A stretch of 35,335 nt of DNA, from contig JALBVE010000014.1 in assembly GCA_025050575.1 (NCBI GenBank), positions 1 to 35,335 of the forward strand, read 5' to 3'. A program made the position numbers and the translations under genes. How positions within the stretch are numbered: position 1 is the stretch's first letter; every line of letters begins with the position of its first letter. The DNA is from Candidatus Devosia symbiotica (GTDB taxonomy: Bacteria > Pseudomonadota > Alphaproteobacteria > Rhizobiales > Devosiaceae). Of the stretch, positions 9,502-17,718 are shown one piece after another. The notes under the pieces are model-generated. The model was not told where the DNA came from and ran no database searches. It was given only the letters and a program-made list of their open reading frames with translations.

Positions 9502-10317
9502 CTAGGCCTGCCTCATCATCAGCAAGGCAATGATGCCGGCGCCGCCCACCACGATGCGCCACCAGGCGAGCGGGGCGAAACCGTAATTAGACACAAAGTT
9601 TAGCAGGTAGCGCACCACGAAGGCGCCTACCACGAAGGCGGCGGCAAAGCCTACCGCCACATTCAGCGCGATGCTGGCGTCGATTAAGTCGCGACTCTTG
9701 TACAGATCGTAGCCAAAAGCGCCCGTCATGATGGGTAGGGCGATGAAGAAGGTAAATTCGGCCGCGCTGCGCTTGGTGGCGCCAAACAGCATAGCCCCGA
9801 CCGCCGTCGAACCCGAGCGCGACACACCCGGAACTAGGCTCAGCATCTGGAACAGGCCGATGATCAGCGCCAGGTGCCAGGGAAAATGGTAGATGTCGTC
9901 ATAGGTTTCGCGCTTGGGCATGCGGTCCACTAGCAGTAGGATGATGCCGCCCACGAACAGGGTCACGCAGATGGTCATCGGCAATTCCCACAGCGCGCCC
10001 TGAATGAAGTCGCGCAGCAACACGCCCGCGATAATGGCCGGCACGCAGGCCAGGATCACCGACAGGGCAAATCGCCATGCATAGGCCTTGCCGGTCAGCG
10101 CATCATGGATCAAAAGTCCCAGCTTGGCGAAATAAATGGTAACAATAGCCAGGATAGCGCCCAACTGGATCAGCACGATGAAGGTTTTGGACTGGGTCAG
10201 ACCGAAAAAATGTTTGGCCAACAATAGGTGCCCGGTCGAACTGACCGGCAAGAATTCAGTAAACCCTTCGAGAATTCCAAGAACCAGTGGCATAAAAAGA
10301 CCTTGATCGGCGTTCAT
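9502..10317 (-). CDS. uppP: Undecaprenyl-diphosphatase UppP/BacA
   Basis: The 271-residue polytopic membrane protein carries both hallmark regions of the BacA/UppP family: the N-terminal GFTEFLPVSSTGHLLL and the later PGVSRSGSTAVGAML. It removes a phosphate from undecaprenyl diphosphate, recycling the lipid carrier for peptidoglycan synthesis and giving some bacitracin resistance. AGGAG lies a few nt upstream of the ATG at 10317. It ends one base after the convergent lolA-like gene, so the two share a 3' end with no visible terminator. It is divergent from fzlA. Confidence 0.93.
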   Translation of the reverse strand: MNADQGLFMPLVLGILEGFTEFLPVSSTGHLLLAKHFFGLTQSKTFIVLIQLGAILAIVTIYFAKLGLLIHDALTGKAYAWRFALSVILACVPAIIAGVLLRDFIQGALWELPMTICVTLFVGGIILLLVDRMPKRETYDDIYHFPWHLALIIGLFQMLSLVPGVSRSGSTAVGAMLFGATKRSAAEFTFFIALPIMTGAFGYDLYKSRDLIDASIALNVAVGFAAAFVVGAFVVRYLLNFVSNYGFAPLAWWRIVVGGAGIIALLMMRQA

Positions 10318-10431
10318 TTGATCTCCTAATTCTGTCCAACTGCGTTGCGCGGCTGGTTAAGTACTAGCCTGCTTCGCCAGGAGCACCAAGCGGTCCACAA
10401 GTCGTGCCCAAAATAAAGAGATGAGCCTTCA

Positions 10432-11109
10432 ATGCCGAGCTTGCTGCATCATCCCCTCGACCCCGCCTCGCGTCTCATCCGCTTGATGTGCGCCGAGTAT
10501 GGCGTGCCGCTCGACATCGAGGAGATCAAGCCCTGGTTGCGCACAGCTGAATTGCTTGAGATCAACCCCGCCGCCACACTTCCCATCCTGATCGATGACA
10601 ATGATCAGCTCATTGTCGGCTTGCTGGCTAATATCCATCTCATCGAGGATCTCTACACGCCAAGTGCCGTCTCCTGTTTGGTGCCGCTCGACCCGATCGT
10701 ACGGGCCGAGATGTGGCGGCTGGTCGAATGGGTGATTTTCAAGCTCAATGACGAAGTCACCCGCTATGTACTAGAGGAAAAGATCGTCAAGCGCGACCAG
10801 CGCGGCGCCACTCCCGATCCCGCCGTGCTGCGCGTCGCCAAGATCAATCTCAATGAGCACATGCTCTATTTCAACTGGCTGTTCGCCAACCGCTCCTGGC
10901 TGACCGGCGATGACCTAACCCTAGCCGATTTCGCCCTGGCAGCACATCTGTCGACGCTCGACTATCTAGGCGATATCGACTGGGGCAAGGCCGGGGAAAC
11001 CCGCGACTGGTACTCGCGCATCAAATCGCGTCCCGCCTTCCGCACCCTGCTCAATGACCGCGTCCTGGCCATGCCGCCACACAAGAGCTATGCGGATCTC
11101 GATTTTTGA
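10432..11109 (+). CDS. fzlA: FtsZ-localised GST-fold protein FzlA
   Basis: The 225-residue protein has a glutathione-S-transferase fold: a thioredoxin-like N-terminus (LHHPLDPASRLIRLM, INPAATLPILID) and a helical C-terminal domain with LTGDDLTLADFALAAHLS. The closing motif HKSYADLDF is typical of FzlA, which in Caulobacter and relatives binds FtsZ filaments and couples them to septal wall synthesis. Position before queG and an SDR gene is the usual alphaproteobacterial order. It could be called a generic GST; the C-terminal motif and context favour FzlA. Confidence 0.8.
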   Translation: MPSLLHHPLDPASRLIRLMCAEYGVPLDIEEIKPWLRTAELLEINPAATLPILIDDNDQLIVGLLANIHLIEDLYTPSAVSCLVPLDPIVRAEMWRLVEWVIFKLNDEVTRYVLEEKIVKRDQRGATPDPAVLRVAKINLNEHMLYFNWLFANRSWLTGDDLTLADFALAAHLSTLDYLGDIDWGKAGETRDWYSRIKSRPAFRTLLNDRVLAMPPHKSYADLDF

Positions 11110-11127
11110 ACTCTTGCGAAGACGTAT

Positions 11128-11335
11128 ATGCAGTTGTATATACAAATCATCGGCTCTGCGGGATTTAATTGGGATGATAACAGTACCCTGAAGTGCCGAA
11201 AGCATGGCATGTCCCGGACGGACACAGAGTAGGTGTTTGCTCGAGGCCCTTCTCGAGGCCGTAAAGAGCAAGGCCAAGGAGCGGGGCATTGCCTATATTC
11301 GCCAATTGCTCGAGAACGACATTTCTCGGTGTTGA
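11128..11335 (+). pseudogene. Fused remnant of a BrnT-type toxin and its CopG-like antitoxin
   Basis: Codons 11128-11232 encode a short peptide containing GFNWDDNSTLKCRKHGMS, the opening of BrnT-family toxins (F-WD--N--KC-KHG). A TAG follows, after which VFARGP continues the toxin reading. From 11240 another frame gives LLEAVKSKAKERGIAYIRQLLE to a TGA at 11333-11335, the C-terminal helix pair of the CopG/BrnA-like antitoxin. The toxin's catalytic remainder and the antitoxin's start are missing. A single internal deletion fusing the two genes would give this. The scar overlaps the start of queG. Confidence 0.7.
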
Positions 11336-12459
11336 CACCTACTCCTGAAAATCTCATCGCTGAACTCAGAACCCGCGCCAAGGCGCTGGGTTTTGACAGT
11401 TTCGGTATCACCGCCGCCAATGCGCGGCCCGATTTGCCTGAAAAACTGCAGACCGCGCTCGATGCGGGCTGGCATGGCGATACGGACTGGATGGTCGACA
11501 CGGCCATGAGACGCGGCAGTCCCACCGAACTCTGGCCCGAGGCCAGATCGGTGATCCTGCTGGGCATGAATTATGGCCCGCAATCCGATCCCCTGGCACT
11601 GCTGGACGAGCCCACCCTGGGCGCCATCTCGGTCTATGCCCGCAATCGCGATTATCACGAGATCATCAAGGGCAAGCTCAAGGAACTGGCCGGCCTGCTG
11701 GCGCGGCGCTCAGGCGCTGCGGTGAAGGTCTTTGTCGATACCGCCCCGCTGATGGAAAAGCCGCTGGCCGAGGCGGCTGGGATCGGCTGGCAGGGCAAGC
11801 ATACTGTGTTGGTTAGTCGCGACTTTGGCTCCTGGCTGTTTCTCGGGGCCATTTTAACCTCGGCCGCGCTGCCCAGGGATAAGCCGCATGCCGAAAACTG
11901 TGGCAGCTGCACCAAATGCCTTGATATTTGCCCCACCAACGCCTTTCCTGCACCCTTCAAGCTCGATAGCCGACGGTGCCTGGCCTATCTGTCGGTCGAG
12001 CACAAAACCCAGATCCCGCTGGAGTTTCGGGTGTCGATGGGCAATCGTATCTATGGCTGCGACGACTGTCTGGCCGTCTGCCCCTGGAACAAGTTTGCCT
12101 CGGTCAGCCGGGAGGCTAGATTGCGCGCCCGCGACGATCTGGAACGCCCGGCGCTAGCCTATCTGGTGCAGCTTGACGATGCTGGCTTCCGCCGTTTATT
12201 TGCCAGCTCGCCGGTCAAACGCATCGGGCTGGGTCGATTCCTGCGCAATGTCTTGATTGGCATCGGCAATTCGGGCGATCTTGATCTGGTGCCACTGGTC
12301 GAGGCACATCTGGCCGACGATGACGCGCTGGTGCGCGCCGCCGCCATCTGGGCGTTGCGGCGATTGGACTCGGCGCGAGCCGAAGTGCTGGCTCTTACCC
12401 ATCTGCTAGGCGAGGATAATGTCGATGTGGCCAGCGAATGGACTGTGGATCTCGCATGA
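11329..12459 (+). CDS. queG: Epoxyqueuosine reductase QueG
   Basis: The roughly 376-residue protein carries two [4Fe-4S] binding motifs (CGSCTKCLDICP and CDDCLAVCPWNK) and a C-terminal HEAT-like stretch, the QueG architecture. It catalyses the last step of queuosine synthesis, reducing epoxyqueuosine at position 34 of certain tRNAs with cobalamin as cofactor. Similarity begins at LTPTPENLIAELRTRAKALGFDSFGI, so the start is the GTG at 11329 or the TTG at 11332. No good ribosome-binding site is visible because the antitoxin scar runs up to this point; the frame stays open back to 11233. The downstream SDR start overlaps its stop (ATGA). Confidence 0.9.
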   Translation: MLTPTPENLIAELRTRAKALGFDSFGITAANARPDLPEKLQTALDAGWHGDTDWMVDTAMRRGSPTELWPEARSVILLGMNYGPQSDPLALLDEPTLGAISVYARNRDYHEIIKGKLKELAGLLARRSGAAVKVFVDTAPLMEKPLAEAAGIGWQGKHTVLVSRDFGSWLFLGAILTSAALPRDKPHAENCGSCTKCLDICPTNAFPAPFKLDSRRCLAYLSVEHKTQIPLEFRVSMGNRIYGCDDCLAVCPWNKFASVSREARLRARDDLERPALAYLVQLDDAGFRRLFASSPVKRIGLGRFLRNVLIGIGNSGDLDLVPLVEAHLADDDALVRAAAIWALRRLDSARAEVLALTHLLGEDNVDVASEWTVDLA

Positions 12460-13314
12460 ACGCCTTCTTTTTTGGCTATGGCTTTTCGTCAGCAGCAGCC
12501 CATGCGCTGTGCATTGGTGCACAGACTGCTAGCATCGGTGGCACCGTTCGCAGTTTCGACAAGGCCGAACGGCTGAAAGCCGACAGGGTTACTGCGCATC
12601 TGTTCGATAGCACCGCGCTCGGCCCGGACCTGCGGGCCGCCCCAGTCATGCGATCTTTTCCATTGCCCCTGGCCCTGATGGCGATCCGGCGCTGCTGCAG
12701 CACCGCGCTGATCTTGACGCGGCGAACAACCTTTCCTGGCTCTGCTATTATTCCACAGTCGGCGTCTATGGAGATTTCGGCGGCGCCTAGATCGACGAAT
12801 CGGCGCCGCTGGTGCCACGCAATGAACGTTCGGACCGCGCGCGTCGCGGCTGAACAGTTCTGGCGCGACTATGCCGCCAAACGGGGCGTGCCGCTGACCA
12901 TTTTTGCGGCTGGCCGGCATTTATGGCCCGGGCCGCTCGACCTTCGACAAGCTCGAACAGGGCACATCGCGGCGCATCGTCAAACCCGGCCAAGTGTTCA
13001 ACCGCATCCATGTCGCCGATATCGGCCGCGTCACCGCCCTGGCCGCTGTCGCGCGTCTCAATGGCACCTTCAGCCTCAGTGATGACGAACCGGCACCGCC
13101 CCAGGATATCATCGCCCATGCCGCCGCTATGCTGGGTGTTACGCCGCCACCCGAGATCGCGATCGAGGACGCCAAGATGACCCCGATGCAGGCTAGCTTC
13201 TACGCCGACAACAAGCGCTGTTCCAACCCCGCCATCAAGCAGGCCTTGGGCATTGAACTGCTCTATCCCACCTATCGCGAGGACCTTAGACAGATCCTAG
13301 AGACCCATTCATGA
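12456..13314 (+). pseudogene. SDR/NAD-dependent epimerase-like gene, broken
   Basis: Pieces in different frames rebuild one protein of about 285 residues: MNAFFFGYGFSSAAAHAL (nucleotide-binding start), GDPALLQHRADLDAANNLSW, YYSTVGVYGDFGGA, VAAEQFWRDYAAKRGVPLTI, RLAGIYGPGRSTFDKLEQGT, then an intact C-terminal third with HVADIGRV and YADNKRC. Lesions are frameshifts near 12640, 12830 and 12910 and an in-frame TAG at 12788-12790 where related proteins have Trp. Such genes commonly follow queG in alphaproteobacteria; their substrate is unknown. Confidence 0.88.
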
Positions 13315-13797
13315 GTGCCCCAGCCCGCCAAATCTGCTCCCAAACGCATCATGCTCAACGGTCACCATCTGCGTCGAGCTATTCGAACCGCGCTATGTGG
13401 CGGACTTGTATGCACTGTCCATCCTGCCGGGAGATGCCGAGCGCTATCGTTGGTTGCCCAGCGAGGCGACCCAATCGGTGGCGAAGATGGAAGCTCGCAT
13501 CGACAAGACCAATGCCGGCCCGGACCGCTATGTGGCGGTCGTCGACAAGGCGAGCGGCAGGGCGGTGGGGCAATAGGCCTAGCTGCGCATTCGCCCCGAA
13601 CAAGGCTCGATCGAAATCGGCGCGGTCCATTGGGGCCCGTCGATGGCCCGCTTACATCTGGCCGCCAAGACGTTCTACCTGTTCGCCCCCACGCCTTTGA
13701 TGATCTGGCCTATCGGCGTTTTGAATGGAAATGCAACAATCGCAACGAGCCCTCCAAAGCGGCGACGATGCGTTTTGGCTTCCACTTCGCCGCTTGA
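13311..13797 (+). pseudogene. GNAT acetyltransferase, broken and 3'-truncated
   Basis: Segments AKSAPKRIMLNGHH, VELFEPRYVADLYALS, GPDRYVAVVDKASGRAVGQ, LRIRPEQGSIEIGAVHWGP and AFDDLAYRRFEWKCNNRNEPSKAA form a RimJ/RimL-like GNAT protein. There are two frame changes (near 13370 and 13670) and two in-frame TAG codons after GRAVGQ. The end, including the last strand and helix, is missing: the sequence breaks off after RFGFHF and runs into the tail of the opposing VOC gene. Confidence 0.85.
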
Positions 13798-14140
13798 GCA
13801 AATACCGGCCTGGGTGACGCGGTCGATCCATAGGCGCAGGCTGTCCTAATCGGGGGCGAGGAAGGCAACGTGATGCACGCCGCCAGCACCGGGACGGGCC
13901 GGGGGAGTAAGCTGGGGTCGACCACGACATGCAGTTCAGCACCAGGGCCGCCGGGGCCCATTTCCCTGGCCGTGTCGCGGCTGGATCGGATCGAGGCGAT
14001 ACTCACCCAGGTAATAAACCTGATTGACGATCTTCTTGATCGGCCGCATGCCCAGGGTCTGGATATAGAAGGCCAGGTTTTTTCTTCGCCTTGGCGATGA
14101 CCGCCGTGAGGTGATGGATGCCTCCGAATTCAAATGTCAT
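13798..14140 (-). pseudogene. VOC ring-cleaving dioxygenase (glyoxalase family), broken
   Basis: From the ATG at 14140 the minus strand reads MTFEFGGIHHLTAV, then NLAFYIQTLGMRPIKK and VNQVYYLG in a second frame (shift at an A6 run), and GGVHHVAFLAPD-stop-DSLRLWIDRVTQAGI in a third. These are the start of the first and of the second vicinal-oxygen-chelate modules. Large internal and 3' parts are gone; about 340 nt remain where roughly 900 are expected. The gene converges with the truncated GNAT, and both lack their 3' ends. Confidence 0.78.
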
Positions 14141-14294
14141 GCTCATTCTCCTTCTGGCCAGCGCAGGAAGCGCCTTGCCTGTTAGCCTAGATGTAATGCA
14201 CATCGCTGGGCTTATGCAGCGGCTCAATCAGGACAGACTGGTGCCGATATTTGAACGGCCGGCGCAAGATCGCCGCGAAGGAGTGGCAAGCGGC

Positions 14295-14323
14295 TTGACA
14301 GCGGCTAGCACCAAACCTAAATA
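14295..14323 (+). promoter_or_regulatory. Promoter of tRNA-Met
   Basis: TTGACA at 14295-14300 is followed after exactly 17 nt by TAAATA at 14318-14323, a near-consensus housekeeping promoter. The predicted start lies about 40 nt before the tRNA. Confidence 0.6.
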
Positions 14324-14371
14324 TTCGGCAATTGTACCGCGCCCGCGCTGGGGGGCGTGCGCAAGGCTTGT

Positions 14372-14448
14372 GGCGGAGTAGCTCAGTTGGTTAGAGCAAC
14401 GGAATCATAATCCGCGTGTCCCCAGTTCAAATCTGGGCTTCGCTACCA
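14372..14448 (+). tRNA. tRNA-Met (elongator, anticodon CAT)
   Basis: The 77-nt cloverleaf has CCA encoded. The acceptor GGCGGAG pairs with CTTCGCT (two G-U pairs), D-stem GCTC/GAGC, loop ATCATAA with anticodon CAT, T-arm CCCAG-TTCAAAT-CTGGG. The first anticodon-stem pair (27-43) is A-C instead of the usual G-C. It is otherwise complete and flanked by a good promoter and a terminator. Internal position and acceptor pairing point to elongator Met rather than initiator. Confidence 0.93.
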
Positions 14449-14456
14449 ATTTTGAA

Positions 14457-14494
14457 CCCTCAGAGACCCGCAAGGTTTCTGGGGGTTTTGGTTT
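14457..14494 (+). terminator. Terminator after tRNA-Met
   Basis: The hairpin CAGAGACC (14461-14468) with GGTTTCTG (14474-14481), extended by flanking CCC and GGG, is followed by a T-rich stretch. It starts about 10 nt past the tRNA. Confidence 0.6.
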
Positions 14495-14505
14495 TGGTGC
14501 TGCCC

Positions 14506-14993
14506 CTAGCTGGCCAGAACTATCGTGCGAAATGTCAGAGATACTCTGCGCCCTCGGGCGTTTTTTTTGTCCCTCGAAGGGATCTGATTTGCGGGCAGGG
14601 ATGGCGTGCTTCCACCCAAAACGCGCCTCGCCTTGCAGAACGAGCAGGCTTTGCGGTTCCAGACGCTGGGACAGCGCATCCTCCGACCGCAGGCTTGCGA
14701 AGTCCATGACACATGGTTGAACCAAGACTGAGCGAGGCGATGGTATCGCCAAAGCATGGTTCGCAATTGATGTGCGCGGCGATGCCTTGATCCGGGAGAC
14801 ATTCGTTGATGATGACTTGGTCCGATTTTTTGCCAAAAACGGTGAAACCACGCCAAAGGGGCGGGGTTGAGGGGGGATAGCCATGTTCGACTTGTGCCCT
14901 GCACCGGCCGCGCCTACCACATGCAGCCGTGAACAAAGCAGCAATACCCCGGAACGCTTGATTCGCCCCCTGTTCGTTCCCGCTTTGGATCAT
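14506..14993 (-). pseudogene. alkB: AlkB-type 2-oxoglutarate/Fe(II) dioxygenase, broken
   Basis: Three minus-strand frames combine into the core of an AlkB-like DNA/RNA demethylase: DQVIINECLPDQGIAAHINCEPCFGDTIASLSLGS, then MDFASLRSEDALSQRLEPQSLLVL and GEARFGWKHAIPARKSDP, then ARGRRVSLTFRTIVL to a TAG at 14506. Frame changes fall near 14715 and in an A8 run near 14570. The iron-binding HxD reads HIN (Asp codon GAT changed to AAT at 14766-14768), so the site would be impaired even without the frameshifts. The N-terminal part above about 14900 is poorly recognisable. Confidence 0.8.
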
Positions 14994-15057
14994 AATTGAA
15001 GACGTACTAGGATCAAAACATCAATCCGTGCCATACTGGGACACGTAGCAGCAGCTC

Positions 15058-15795
15058 TCAGCTCTGTCGAGCGGTCGCCGCATTCATGCCCGGTATCCGG
15101 ATGAATCGTTCTTCGCGCTTGCGTCGGGGAATCGCGGGAAAGGCCTGCTTGCGTGCTCGCACGCAGATCACGCCGCTCATGGCCGGGCCAAACAGACGCC
15201 CCAGCCGTTCGAACAAGCGGGTGGATTTAAGCATCAGCGAACTCTGGAACGGCAGCAGGAATAGCCCATCGCGCCAGGCTAGCGGCACAAAACTGTGATC
15301 GCGCAGCAACTTGTCGAGCTGGCCGCCCGAATAGGGATTACCCTGCCCGAACGGGGTATTGTCGCGCTGCGCCCAGATGCTGCGCCGCCGCGGCACCACA
15401 AGAATTAGATCGCTATTGGGCGCTGTAATCCGCCACAGCTCGCGCATCAGTTCTTCCGCATCGGCGACATGCTCGATGGCATGAATGGCAATCGTCAGAT
15501 CGATCGACGCGTCGGTCAGCGGCATTTCCAACGGGTCGCACAACACAGTGTGCGAAGGCCCCTCGCGGGGCCACGCCGATGCCCCCTGCCGCGACGGCAT
15601 GAAGGCTAGCACTCGCTCGGCCTTGTCCAGGGTAAAGCGCAGATAGGGGGTGGCAAAACCCAGCCCCAGCACACGCTTGCCGCGCACGTCCTCAGCCAGG
15701 CTGACCACTTGTTCGCGCACCAGGGCGCGTGATATCCGGCCGAGCGGCGATCGGTAGAAGGCAATGAGGCGGTGGACGTCAGCGGTCATAGGCAC
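15058..15795 (-). CDS. Class I SAM-dependent methyltransferase
   Basis: The 245-residue protein has a Rossmann-type methyltransferase core: motif I RVLGLGFATPYLRF near residue 41, an acidic-loop region CDPLEMPL, and LTIAIHAIEHVADAEELMRELWRI, the UbiE-like post-II segment. The substrate cannot be inferred. It is divergent from gloB with about 100 nt between starts, a pairing seen in many Hyphomicrobiales. The frame is intact, with MPMTADV as start and a second ATG two codons later as an equal alternative. Confidence 0.8.
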   Translation of the reverse strand: MPMTADVHRLIAFYRSPLGRISRALVREQVVSLAEDVRGKRVLGLGFATPYLRFTLDKAERVLAFMPSRQGASAWPREGPSHTVLCDPLEMPLTDASIDLTIAIHAIEHVADAEELMRELWRITAPNSDLILVVPRRRSIWAQRDNTPFGQGNPYSGGQLDKLLRDHSFVPLAWRDGLFLLPFQSSLMLKSTRLFERLGRLFGPAMSGVICVRARKQAFPAIPRRKREERFIRIPGMNAATARQS

Positions 15796-15894
15796 AACTC
15801 TGCCGGTTCGTACCGGACTTGTCTAATCGCTGGTTATCATCTCGGTCGATGGTTCCTAGTTTTCAAGCAATAGGTTTTGTCTCGGAGTGACGCA

Positions 15895-16662
15895 GTGGCT
15901 GTGATCGTTGATGTGTTTGGCGCGCGGACCGATAATTTCGGTTATCTAGTGCATGATACGGCCGCCGGCCGCACCGCGGCGATCGATGCCCCCGAGGCCG
16001 CCGCCATCAGGACCGCCCTGACACTGCGCGGCTGGGAATTAACCGATATCTTCATCACGCACCACCATATCGACCATGTCGAAGCCATTCCTGAACTCAA
16101 GGCCGAATTTGGCGCCCGCGTGGTAGGCCCGCGCGCCGAGGCCGACAAGATCGCCGATCTCGATGTGCTTGTAGGCGGCGGCGATATGGTGACCCTGGGT
16201 GAAACCAGCTTCGATATCTATGATACGCCTGGTCATACGCTGGGCCATATCGTCTTCCACGAACCGGTTGGCAGGCATCTGTTTAGCGCCGACGCACTGT
16301 TCTCGCTTGGTGTTGGCTGTATGTTCGAGGGCGCGCCCGGTCCGATGTGGGAAGGCGTCAAGGCGCTGCGCGCCCTGCCGGACGACACGCTGGTCTATTG
16401 CGGCCACGAATATACTGCCAGCAATGCCAGTTTCGCGCTTTCGATTGATCCCGGTAATGTCGCGCTGCAGCAGTGGGCCGCCGAAGTAGCCGAATTGCGC
16501 GCCGCCGGCCGGCCGACTATTCCCTTCCTGCTTGGTCAGGACAAGGCGGCCAATCCCTTTCTGCGGGCCGACGACCCCGCGCTGGCCAGCCATTTCGGTC
16601 TCGAGGGCGCCGATCCCGCCGATGTGTTCGTGGCCATCCGCAAGAGCAAGGACAACTTCTAA
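15895..16662 (+). CDS. gloB: Hydroxyacylglutathione hydrolase (glyoxalase II)
   Basis: The 255-residue metallo-beta-lactamase-fold enzyme carries the metal ligands THHHIDH near residue 62, DTPGHTLGHI, a SADALFSLGVGCMFEG segment and CGHEYT. It hydrolyses S-lactoylglutathione to lactate and glutathione in methylglyoxal detoxification. The GTG at 15895 is chosen because GGAG lies 7 nt upstream (15884-15887) and homologous sequence starts there; the frame is open back to a TTG at 15877. The frame is intact. Confidence 0.93.
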   Translation: MAVIVDVFGARTDNFGYLVHDTAAGRTAAIDAPEAAAIRTALTLRGWELTDIFITHHHIDHVEAIPELKAEFGARVVGPRAEADKIADLDVLVGGGDMVTLGETSFDIYDTPGHTLGHIVFHEPVGRHLFSADALFSLGVGCMFEGAPGPMWEGVKALRALPDDTLVYCGHEYTASNASFALSIDPGNVALQQWAAEVAELRAAGRPTIPFLLGQDKAANPFLRADDPALASHFGLEGADPADVFVAIRKSKDNF

Positions 16663-16695
16663 CCGCCTCACCGCGCAGTAGCTGCAGGCTTTAGC

Positions 16696-16724
16696 AAGCG
16701 GCGTCCTCGGGGGGCGCCGCTTTT
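16696..16724 (+). terminator. Terminator after gloB
   Basis: AAGCGGCG (16696-16703) pairs perfectly with CGCCGCTT (16715-16722), followed by TTTT partly overlapping the stem. It lies 34 nt past the gloB stop. Confidence 0.75.
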
Positions 16725-16858
16725 GCGTCTCGACCGTCTGCCCGCCGATCACGGAATTTTCATGTTAACCACATCAGGTTTTCGCACCTCAATTCGTTAA
16801 CAATTCGTTGCCATCTGGCACACCGATTACCCTTTAGGGGTATAGGGTCAGATTATGT

Positions 16859-16879
16859 GTTTCATTATGAGAATGAAAC
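16859..16879. promoter_or_regulatory. Perfect operator-like palindrome
   Basis: GTTTCATT (16859-16866) and AATGAAAC (16872-16879) are perfect inverted 8-mers around ATGAG. They lie 19 nt upstream of the ATG of a small broken gene. The symmetry and position suggest a repressor site; I cannot assign the regulator. Confidence 0.4.
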
Positions 16880-16898
16880 GCAAAAGCCTGGACTGTCC

Positions 16899-17112
16899 AT
16901 GCTGACCAAAGCGCCGCGCTCACGCCCCGCGCTTCAGTGCAGCCGGACCGGCGCCGCTTTTGTCAGCCAGTTACTGGCCGCCGAGACAATCTGCTTTCCA
17001 GCGTCTGCGCCGCCGCGGCAGCGCCCAAGGCGTCATCGGCGCCTATGCCAGTGGTGCCAAGATCGCGGTCAAGCGCATGCCGGTGGGTTACCGCCAGAGC
17101 GTGGTGGCCTGA
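16899..17112 (+). pseudogene. Small conserved-looking hypothetical gene, frameshifted
   Basis: From the ATG at 16899 one frame gives MLTKAPRSRPAL and AAFVSQLLAA; after a shift near 16990 the second frame gives QRLRRRGSAQGVIGAYASGAK and VKRMPVGYRQSVVA to a TGA at 17112. Together they read as one basic protein of about 70 residues. I do not recognise the family. The call rests on the smooth hand-over between frames and could be wrong. Confidence 0.4.
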
Positions 17113-17145
17113 GACACCACAGTCGGGACAGCTCAACGCAAGGCG

Positions 17146-17698
17146 TTAGCCGCGCAATTGTATCGCCTGATCAGCCATCTTGCACTTCAAAAGGATCTCA
17201 TCGACCACGCGTTCAAGCGGCGCGGTGGCGTCGATCAGCACTCCACCCTTGGAGATGTCTTCTTTGCTGGTATGCAATCGGGATATTAGCTCCCGCTCCT
17301 CAGGTCTGCCGCCGAACTCATCTTTCGGCCTGCTCACAAGCCACCGATGCAAGGTGTAAAGATCGACATCGAGAACAAAGAGCTGATCGAACAGTTCAAT
17401 GAAATGGTGTCAATTCCTTGAACTGCCGCAAAAGAAGGTTATGGCCTTACTTTATATCGGCCACCACGGATCTAACCTTGTCGACTGGCCAGATCCAGTG
17501 CGAGTGCCCCCATTCAGCAGCCTTCACCATGCGCCCCGCAGGCGGTAAATCAAGCGGTTCTCCGGTCTGGGGGTCGCCATGGCAAACGAGCTCCCGATCG
17601 CTGTGGATGACCTGGTAGCTGCGCCGCGCCAGCGCCTCTGCCATCGTGGTCTTGCCCGAACCCGACACGCTTTCGATCAGAAAATTCCTGATACTCAT
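17146..17698 (-). pseudogene. Small P-loop ATPase/nucleoside-kinase-like gene, broken
   Basis: From the ATG at 17698 the minus strand reads MSIRNFLIESVSGSGKTTMAEAL (Walker A GSGKTT), HSDREL and HIWDVDKV-like WIWPVDKVR. A shift near 17445 gives ITFFCGSSRN, then a TGA, HHFIELFDQLFVLDVDL, and without further change RPKDEFGGRPEERELISRLHTSKEDI and IDATAPLERVVDEIL to the end. Total length would be about 183 residues, the size of the uncharacterised AAA-family kinases it resembles. One frameshift plus one nonsense codon remove function. Confidence 0.85.
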
Positions 17699-17718
17699 CC
17701 TGACCTCGGGTTTGCCCG

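Noticed and set aside
16039..16752. 237-codon minus-strand frame over gloB
   Set aside because: Antisense to gloB with its conserved metal-binding motifs; no independent evidence.
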